From contig DCTQ01000053.1 in the NCBI GenBank assembly GCA_002329395.1, positions 29,847 to 37,354 of the forward strand: a stretch of 7,508 bases of DNA, given 5' to 3'. Under the pieces are notes generated by a model. The model saw only the letters and a program-made list of their open reading frames with translations. It was not told the origin of the DNA and searched no databases. Position numbers and translations under genes: made by a program. Shown here in pieces: positions 1 to 4,643 of this stretch. This DNA is from Candidatus Avelusimicrobium alvi (lineage in GTDB: Bacteria; Elusimicrobiota; Elusimicrobia; Elusimicrobiales; Elusimicrobiaceae). Each line of letters starts with the position of its first letter. The first letter of the stretch is position 1.

Positions 1-307
<307 letters not shown>

Positions 308-318
308 TTATTGGAGCA

Positions 319-373
319 CCGCCGGGACGCGCTTACGGGCCGGCGGCCGGAAAGCATTCCGCCCAGCGGGCGG
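319..373. repeat. GC-rich island with two inverted repeats between divergent genes
   Basis: Bases about 315-390 are strikingly GC-rich compared with the AT-rich promoter sequence on both sides. Two perfect hairpins are visible: CCGCCGG (319-325) with CCGGCGG (340-346) around a 14-base loop, and CCGCCC (359-364) with GGGCGG (368-373) around a 3-base loop. Neither is followed by a T-run, so they do not look like ordinary terminators. The island separates the leftward prenyl synthase promoter from hydF. Its function is unknown. Confidence 0.5.
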
Positions 374-400
374 GCGGCGCCCGTGCGGGGAGATTTTTTA

Positions 401-406
401 TATAAT
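401..406 (+). promoter_or_regulatory. -10 box very close to the hydF start (possible leaderless promoter)
   Basis: A perfect TATAAT ends 6 bases before the hydF ATG at 413. With the usual 6-7 base spacing, transcription would begin at or next to the A of the start codon, giving a leaderless mRNA. No Shine-Dalgarno sequence is placed correctly; the only purine-rich candidate, GGGGAGA near 387-393, is about 20 bases away. No recognisable -35 is seen, since the upstream region is the GC-rich island. Confidence 0.4.
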
Positions 407-412
407 TTGATT

Positions 413-1591
413 ATGGTAAAAGTGAACCGGCCGCATATCGGCATTTTCGGCAAAATGAACGTGGGCAAAAGCTCCCTGATAAACGCGCTGACGGGACAGG
501 ACGTTTCCGTAGTGGCGGCGCATCCGGGCACGACGACGGACCCCGTTAAAAAAATTATTGAAATTCTGGGCGTGGGCCCGGTAACGATTTTGGATACGCC
601 CGGCATTGACGACACTTCCGCCCTGGGCGCACAGCGCGTGGAACGCACCAACGACGCGCTGGACCAGGTGGATCTGGCCATTTTGGTATTTGCGGACCAG
701 TTTGACGCGTATGACCAGACGCTGATGGAAACGTGCGTGGCGCGCAAAGTGCCGTTTTTCTTTGTGCATAATAAGAGTGATTTACAGAAGCTGAACGTAG
801 AAATTAAAGGTGCGGACATAGTGGATTTCAGCTGCAAGACGCCCCAGCTGCTGCCCCGCCTGCTGGAAATGATTAAAAAGCATCTGCCCAAAAGCTCCTA
901 TTCGCAGGACGTGATTCTGGACGATTTTGTATGCGGCGGGGACGAAGTGGTGCTGGTGATTCCCGTGGACGCGTCCGCCCCGGAGGGGCGGCTGATTCTG
1001 CCCCAGGTGCAGACCATCCGCAATTTGCTGGATATCGGCGCGGTGGCCGTGTGTCTGAAAGACACCGAACTGCGCGAATACCTCCAAAACCATACGCCTA
1101 AGCTGGTGGTAACGGATTCCCAGGCGTTTGCGTACGTCAGCTCCGTGGTGCCGCCCACCGTGCCGCTGACGAGCTTTAGTATTTTATTCTCGCGCCTGAA
1201 AGGCGATTTTGACGCATTCCTGCGCGGTACGCGCGCCATTGACCGCTTAAAAGACGGCGACCGGGTGCTTATTTTGGAGTCCTGCTCGCACAGCGTCAAC
1301 AAGTGCGACGATATCGGGCGGACCAAAATCCCGAATTGGCTGCAAAAGTATACGGGCAAAAAACTGGAGTTTGACGTCTTGGCCAATTTGGACCCTATCC
1401 CCGCGGACGCCGAAAAATATAAACTGGCCGTACAGTGCGGCGGATGTATGGTAACGCGTACGCAAATTATGCGGCGACTGGATATATTAAAGGAAAAGAA
1501 TGTGCCGCTTTCCAATTACGGGCTGACGATTGCCTATTGCAACGGTATTTTTGACCGGGTAACGGAAATCTTCCGTAAAAAAGGCATTTAG
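413..1591 (+). CDS. hydF: [FeFe]-hydrogenase maturation GTPase HydF
   Basis: The 392-residue protein is full length for HydF, the scaffold GTPase that receives the 2Fe subcluster made with HydE and HydG and delivers it to apo-hydrogenase HydA in the cytoplasm. The N-terminal GTPase domain (about 1-165) has a P-loop GKMNVGKS at 13-20, a switch PGTTTDP at 38-44, DTPG at 61-64 and NKSD at 120-123. A middle dimerisation domain (about 175-265) carries IPVDASAPEGRLILPQ at 183-198. The C-terminal cluster domain has C291-S-H293 and C342-G-G-C345, the family's three cysteines. The His that normally precedes the CxxC pair is Gln341 here (CAG, bases 1433-1435). I chose the ATG at 413 because the family begins a few residues before the P-loop. 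An in-frame TTG at 311 would add 34 unlike residues encoded by the GC-rich island and would overlap the divergent promoter. No hydE or hydG is seen in the window; the gene appears monocistronic. Confidence 0.95.
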   Translation: MVKVNRPHIGIFGKMNVGKSSLINALTGQDVSVVAAHPGTTTDPVKKIIEILGVGPVTILDTPGIDDTSALGAQRVERTNDALDQVDLAILVFADQFDAYDQTLMETCVARKVPFFFVHNKSDLQKLNVEIKGADIVDFSCKTPQLLPRLLEMIKKHLPKSSYSQDVILDDFVCGGDEVVLVIPVDASAPEGRLILPQVQTIRNLLDIGAVAVCLKDTELREYLQNHTPKLVVTDSQAFAYVSSVVPPTVPLTSFSILFSRLKGDFDAFLRGTRAIDRLKDGDRVLILESCSHSVNKCDDIGRTKIPNWLQKYTGKKLEFDVLANLDPIPADAEKYKLAVQCGGCMVTRTQIMRRLDILKEKNVPLSNYGLTIAYCNGIFDRVTEIFRKKGI

Positions 1592-1615
1592 CCGGGCCTC
1601 GCGCCGGAGATTTAT

Positions 1616-1648
1616 AAAAGAGCAAAAGAAGCTTTTTGCTCTTTTTTT
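1616..1648 (+). terminator. Rho-independent terminator after hydF
   Basis: AAAAGAGCAAAA (1616-1627) pairs perfectly with TTTTGCTCTTTT (1634-1645) around the 6-base loop GAAGCT, and the T-run continues to 1648. It begins 24 bases after the hydF stop. The stem is AT-heavy but long. Its A-rich left arm means it could also work weakly in the other direction. Confidence 0.8.
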
Positions 1649-1649
1649 G

Positions 1650-1679
1650 TTGGAGCCGTCCGTCTAAAAAATGTATAAT
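1650..1679 (+). promoter_or_regulatory. Sigma-70-type promoter of the ferritin gene
   Basis: A perfect -10 TATAAT (1674-1679) lies 18 bases after TTGGAG (1650-1655), a partial match to the -35 TTGACA. The expected start site near 1686 gives a leader of about 47 bases. The promoter begins directly after the hydF terminator, so ferritin should be an independent unit. Confidence 0.65.
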
Positions 1680-1692
1680 AATCAGGTAGGAA

Positions 1693-1705
1693 TTATTCTT
1701 AATAA
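1693..1705. promoter_or_regulatory. AT-rich dyad, possible operator in the ferritin leader
   Basis: TTATT (1693-1697) and AATAA (1701-1705) form a perfect dyad around 3 bases, just downstream of the predicted transcription start. AT-rich dyads in this position are typical of Fur- and PerR-family sites on iron-storage genes, but this one is shorter than, and only loosely like, the consensus boxes. A second small repeat, CCCC (1706-1709) with GGGG (1715-1718), follows directly. The operator role is a guess from position and gene function. Confidence 0.25.
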
Positions 1706-1723
1706 CCCCGTACAGGGGCCATG

Positions 1724-1728
1724 AGGAG
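1724..1728 (+). promoter_or_regulatory. Shine-Dalgarno sequence that fixes the ferritin start
   Basis: AGGAG lies 4 bases before the ATG at 1733. The in-frame ATG at 1721 overlaps this site and would add only MRRN, so 1733 is the better start. Confidence 0.75.
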
Positions 1729-1732
1729 AAAT

Positions 1733-2242
1733 ATGTTTAGCAAAAAAATGGAAGACGCGTTTAACGCGCAAATCAATGCGGAATTTTATTCTGAATACTT
1801 ATATCTGGCGATGAAAGCCTATTTTGAAGAACTTCATTTGACCGGTATTGCCAACTGGTTCGGCGTACAGGTGCAGGAAGAGCACGCCCACGGCCTGGGT
1901 ATGTACGATTATGTGCACGAACGCGGCGGAAAAGTAACGCTGGGGGAAATCGCCAAGCCGGAAATTAAGGGCAAAGACACGGTGGCCATTTTTGAACAGG
2001 TGCTGGAACACGAGCAGCTGGTTACTTCCAAAATCAACGCGCTGGTGGATGTGGCGGAAGCCGAACACGACCGCGCGGCCCTGTCCTTTTTGGACTGGTA
2101 TATTAAAGAACAGGTGGAAGAGGAATCCAATGTCCGCCAGTTAATCGCCACGCTCAAGCTGATTGGCGAAGACAAAAAGGCCTTGTTGATGCTGGACCGC
2201 GAACTGGCCGCCCGCACGTATACCGCGCCTGTGATCGGTTAG
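1733..2242 (+). CDS. ftnA: Non-heme bacterial ferritin (iron storage)
   Basis: This 169-residue protein has the usual length of bacterial ferritin, which forms a 24-subunit cytoplasmic cage that oxidises Fe(II) and stores it as a ferric mineral. All ferroxidase-centre residues expected for FtnA are present at the canonical numbers: E17, E50, H53, E94, Q127 and E130, with the conserved Tyr24. The motif EEHAHG at 49-54 is the standard helix-B signature. It is a four-helix bundle followed by a short fifth-helix tail. I see no methionine placed as the heme ligand of bacterioferritin, so the non-heme type is favoured. The start follows from the AGGAG site. It stands alone between the hydF terminator and its own terminator. 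In an anaerobe it would store iron for iron-sulfur enzymes and limit damage from oxygen exposure; that role is inferred. Confidence 0.95.
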   Translation: MFSKKMEDAFNAQINAEFYSEYLYLAMKAYFEELHLTGIANWFGVQVQEEHAHGLGMYDYVHERGGKVTLGEIAKPEIKGKDTVAIFEQVLEHEQLVTSKINALVDVAEAEHDRAALSFLDWYIKEQVEEESNVRQLIATLKLIGEDKKALLMLDRELAARTYTAPVIG

Positions 2243-2263
2243 TTTTTACTAATACCGCAACAT

Positions 2264-2296
2264 AACACCCGGATGAACGTTCGGGTGTTTTATTTT
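2264..2296 (+). terminator. Rho-independent terminator after ferritin
   Basis: AACACCCG (2264-2271) pairs with CGGGTGTT (2282-2289), with a G-T and an A-T pair possible inside, followed by TTATTTT. It starts 22 bases after the ferritin stop codon. Confidence 0.8.
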
Positions 2297-2331
2297 GTTT
2301 GCATGGGGGCCCTGTTTGCGGCCGGACAAAC

Positions 2332-2363
2332 AAAAATCCCCGGGCGGGAGCCCGGGGATTTTT
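2332..2363. terminator. Bidirectional terminator between ferritin and aldolase
   Basis: AAAAATCCCCGGGC (2332-2345) pairs perfectly with GCCCGGGGATTTTT (2350-2363) around the loop GGGA. The 14-bp stem has an A-tract on one side and a T-tract on the other, so it can terminate transcription in both directions. It is 14 bases past the leftward aldolase stop, where it is the primary terminator, and acts as a back-up for ferritin. Confidence 0.9.
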
Positions 2364-2377
2364 TGCTGGCGTAAAAC

Positions 2378-3355
2378 TTATTTCACGCGGCCGGCGGAAC
2401 CAAAGACGTTTTCGTTCTTTTCGGCGTACATTTTAATCAGTTCTTCGCGGGCCGGGCCCAGGTATTTGCGCGGGTCAAATTCGCTGGGTTTGGTGGCGAA
2501 GATTTTGCGGATGGTGGCGGTCATCACCAGGCGGCCGTCGCTGTCCACGTTGATTTTGCACACGGACATTTTGGCGGCTTTTCTAAGCTGTTCTTCGGGC
2601 ACGCCGGCGGCGTCTTCAATTTTTCCGCCGTATTCGTTGATTTGTTTGACGGCCCACTGCGGTACGCTGGAAGAACCGTGCAATACAATCGGGAAGCCGG
2701 GCAGACGTTTGGAAACTTCTTCCAAAATGTCAAAGCGCAAATCCGGGATTTTTTCGCCGGGTTTTACTTTGAATTTGTAAGCGCCGTGAGAGGTGCCGAT
2801 GGAAATGGCCAAGGAATCCACGCCGGTGCGTTTGACGAAATCTTCCACTTGGGCGGGGTCGGTATAGGTGTGGTGTTCGGCGGAAACTTCGTCTTCAATA
2901 CCCGCCAGAACGCCCAGTTCGCCTTCTACGGTTACATCGTGCTGGTGGGCATAGTCCACCACTTTTTTGGTCAGCGCGACGTTTTCTTCGTACGGCAGGT
3001 GGGAGCCGTCAATCATCACGGAAGAGAAACCGTTGTCAATGCAGTCTTTGCAGAGTTCAAAGGTGTCGCCGTGGTCCAGGTGCAGGCACAGGGGCACCGG
3101 TTTGCCGAGTTCTTTCATCATTTCCACCGCGCCGCGCGCCATCCAGCGCAAAAGCGTGGCGTTGGCGTATTTGCGGGCGCCGCTGGAAACCTGCAAAATA
3201 ACCGGAGATCCGGTCTGCACGCAGGCGGTAACGATAGCCTGCAGTTGTTCCATATTGTTAAAGTTGTAAGCCGGAATGGCGTAACCGCCGGCCATCGCGT
3301 CTTTGAACATCTCTCTGGTGTTAACCAAACCCAGTTCTTTGTAAGAAACGGTCAT
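2378..3355 (-). CDS. fba: Class II (metal-dependent) fructose-bisphosphate aldolase
   Basis: The 325-residue protein is close to the usual class II aldolase length. It reversibly cleaves fructose 1,6-bisphosphate to dihydroxyacetone phosphate and glyceraldehyde 3-phosphate in glycolysis and gluconeogenesis. It shows the signature LHLDHGD at 91-97, with catalytic Asp94 and metal ligand His95, the conserved VEGELG at 143-148 with Glu144 and Glu146, GTSHG with metal ligand His190, and VLHGSSS with His226. KINVDSDGR at 267-275 is the phosphate-binding strand. The Zn-dependent TIM-barrel fold is expected from the family. The ATG at 3355-3353 has a textbook AGGAGG 7 bases upstream, so the longer open frame reaching to about 3472, which runs into a GC-rich region, is rejected. 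The related tagatose-bisphosphate aldolases share these motifs, but the overall sequence and the lack of sugar-uptake neighbours favour fructose-bisphosphate aldolase. Confidence 0.95.
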   Translation of the reverse strand: MTVSYKELGLVNTREMFKDAMAGGYAIPAYNFNNMEQLQAIVTACVQTGSPVILQVSSGARKYANATLLRWMARGAVEMMKELGKPVPLCLHLDHGDTFELCKDCIDNGFSSVMIDGSHLPYEENVALTKKVVDYAHQHDVTVEGELGVLAGIEDEVSAEHHTYTDPAQVEDFVKRTGVDSLAISIGTSHGAYKFKVKPGEKIPDLRFDILEEVSKRLPGFPIVLHGSSSVPQWAVKQINEYGGKIEDAAGVPEEQLRKAAKMSVCKINVDSDGRLVMTATIRKIFATKPSEFDPRKYLGPAREELIKMYAEKNENVFGSAGRVK

Positions 3356-3362
3356 TGAACAG

Positions 3363-3368
3363 CCTCCT
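3363..3368 (-). promoter_or_regulatory. Shine-Dalgarno sequence of the aldolase gene
   Basis: A perfect AGGAGG reads on the minus strand, 7 bases from the ATG. It decides the start and suggests strong translation. Confidence 0.85.
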
Positions 3369-3390
3369 GAAAATAAATTCTGTCCCGTAT

Positions 3391-3396
3391 ATTTTA
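3391..3396 (-). promoter_or_regulatory. Possible -10 box of the aldolase gene
   Basis: TAAAAT on the minus strand, 35 bases before the start codon, is the best -10 candidate in an AT-rich patch (about 3369-3406). No clear -35 is seen, because the expected position falls in the GC-rich island. Confidence 0.3.
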
Positions 3397-3436
3397 CAAT
3401 TTTTTCCGGCGCCCCGGCACGCGGGTTCGCGCCTGG

Positions 3437-3480
3437 CGGGCGTTTTAGCCCGTTAACCGCCGCCGCCCGCACAGGCGGCG
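3437..3480. repeat. GC-rich island with inverted repeats between divergent genes
   Basis: Bases about 3407-3510 are very GC-rich, ending in an alternating GC run near 3480-3492. Perfect hairpins are CGGGC (3437-3441) with GCCCG (3448-3452), loop GTTTTA, and CGCCGCC (3461-3467) with GGCGGCG (3474-3480), loop CGCACA. There is no T-run after either, so they are not typical terminators. It resembles the island before hydF in position and composition. Function unknown. Confidence 0.5.
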
Positions 3481-3515
3481 CGGGCGCGCGCGTTCGGCGT
3501 ACCGTCGGAAAAAGC

Positions 3516-3544
3516 TTGCAAAAAAGGAGGTTTGTGAGTATAAT
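3516..3544 (+). promoter_or_regulatory. Sigma-70-type promoter of the peptidase-transketolase-PPC operon
   Basis: TTGCAA (3516-3521, four of six consensus bases) and a perfect TATAAT (3539-3544) are separated by exactly 17 bases. The expected start is near 3551, giving a leader of about 25 bases. An AGGAGG (3525-3530) sits inside the spacer. It would not be transcribed, so it is not the ribosome site. Confidence 0.7.
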
Positions 3545-3576
3545 GTAGATACCTTTACTGTCAAAAAGTGAACAAA

Positions 3577-4626
3577 ATGGACTTAAAACTTGATTTTTCT
3601 ATTCTTAAAACCTTAACCGAATTGCCGGGCATCGCCGGCCGTGAAAATGCGGTGCGCCAGTATTTAAAAAATCTGCTTTCCGCTTATGCGGACGATATGC
3701 GCACCGACGTAACGGGCAACCTGATTGTCTATAAAAAAGGCTCGTCGGACAAAAACCTGCTTTTCTGCGCCCATATGGACGAAGTGGGGCTGATGGTGCA
3801 TCATGTGGACGAGCGCGGATTTTTGCGTTTTGTAACGGTGGGGGGAATTGACCCCCGCACCCTGCTGGCCCAGCGGGTGCGCGTGCAGACGCGCGGAGGC
3901 GAACTGCCGGGCGTAATCGGCACCAAGCCGGCGCACATCACCACGGAAGCCGACCGCGGCAAGGCCGTGGGCGTAAAAGAATTGTTTATTGATATAGGCC
4001 TGAGCGGCGAGGAAGCCAAAAAACGCGTGGAAGCGGGCGACTGGGCGGTGCTGGACCGGAGCTGTGAAGAATTGGGCGACGGGCTTATCTGCGCCAAAGC
4101 GCTGGACAACCGCGCGGGCGTATTTGTGCTGGCGGAAATCGTGCGCGCTTTAAAAAATCCTTTTTATAATGTGTATGCGGTGTTTACGGTGCAGGAAGAA
4201 GTCGGCCTGCGCGGCGCCGCCACGGCGGCTTTTGGCGTGGAGGCGGACGTGTCCCTGTGTTTGGATACGACGGGCGCGGCGGACATCCCCGGCTGCGCGC
4301 CGCAGGATTATATTACCGTACTGGGCGGCGGCGCGGGCATTACGGCGCTGGACGCGCGCACCATTACCAACCCGGTGCTGTTTGAAAAATTAAAACAGAT
4401 TTGCGACAAAAACGGCATTCGCCGCCAGGTGCGCGTAGCGCCGCGCGGCGGGAACGACGCGGGGGCGGTGCACCTGTCCAAAACGGGCATACCGACCTGC
4501 GGGCTTTCCATCCCCACGCGCAACATCCACTCCAACGTGGAAATCGTGAGCAAGGCCGACGTGGCGGACGTGTTCCGTCTGGCCTATGCGGCGGCGCAGG
4601 AAGGGCTGGGAGACATTACTTTATAG
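3577..4626 (+). CDS. M42-family metallo-aminopeptidase (glutamyl aminopeptidase / endoglucanase M-like)
   Basis: The 349-residue protein has the length and motifs of family M42, dinuclear Zn/Co aminopeptidases that form tetrahedral dodecamers in the cytoplasm and trim peptides. Ligand and catalytic motifs in order are HMDEVG (His66, Asp68), KALDNRAG (bridging Asp177), VQEEVGLRG (Glu207 as general base, Glu208), LDTTGAADIPG (Asp230) and IPTRNIHS (His318). The PDZ-like inserted domain typical of M42 lies at about 65-170. The start is uncertain: ATG 3577 is chosen, but an in-frame GTG at 3568 would add MNK. Neither has a Shine-Dalgarno sequence in the short predicted leader. It is the first gene of the operon, 17 bases before the transketolase. 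Some M42 members are annotated as endoglucanases, but the peptidase activity is better established. Substrate preference cannot be read from the sequence. Confidence 0.92.
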   Translation: MDLKLDFSILKTLTELPGIAGRENAVRQYLKNLLSAYADDMRTDVTGNLIVYKKGSSDKNLLFCAHMDEVGLMVHHVDERGFLRFVTVGGIDPRTLLAQRVRVQTRGGELPGVIGTKPAHITTEADRGKAVGVKELFIDIGLSGEEAKKRVEAGDWAVLDRSCEELGDGLICAKALDNRAGVFVLAEIVRALKNPFYNVYAVFTVQEEVGLRGAATAAFGVEADVSLCLDTTGAADIPGCAPQDYITVLGGGAGITALDARTITNPVLFEKLKQICDKNGIRRQVRVAPRGGNDAGAVHLSKTGIPTCGLSIPTRNIHSNVEIVSKADVADVFRLAYAAAQEGLGDITL

Positions 4627-4643
4627 ACGTATAGGATAAACTT

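Noticed and set aside
311..412. In-frame TTG start that would extend HydF by 34 residues
   Set aside because: The extension is encoded by the GC-rich island, overlaps the divergent promoter region and has no counterpart in HydF, which normally begins just before the P-loop.
898..1515. Long minus-strand open frame (205 codons) inside hydF
   Set aside because: It is entirely within a well-conserved gene; the Ser/Arg/Thr-rich product shows no domain and there is no sign of its own promoter or ribosome site.
2642..3358. Long open frame on the plus strand (238 codons) opposite the aldolase
   Set aside because: It lies antisense to a clearly conserved enzyme, has biased Phe/Val/Gly/His composition typical of a frame shadow, and matches no family I recognise.
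3356..3472. Upstream extension of the aldolase reading frame by 39 residues
   Set aside because: A perfect AGGAGG 7 bases before the ATG at 3355 fixes the shorter start, and the extension would be encoded by the GC-rich island.
3461..3480. GC hairpin before the peptidase gene as a terminator or riboswitch
   Set aside because: There is no T-run, the stem is short, it lies upstream of the predicted promoter on the plus strand, and no conserved riboswitch core is recognisable.
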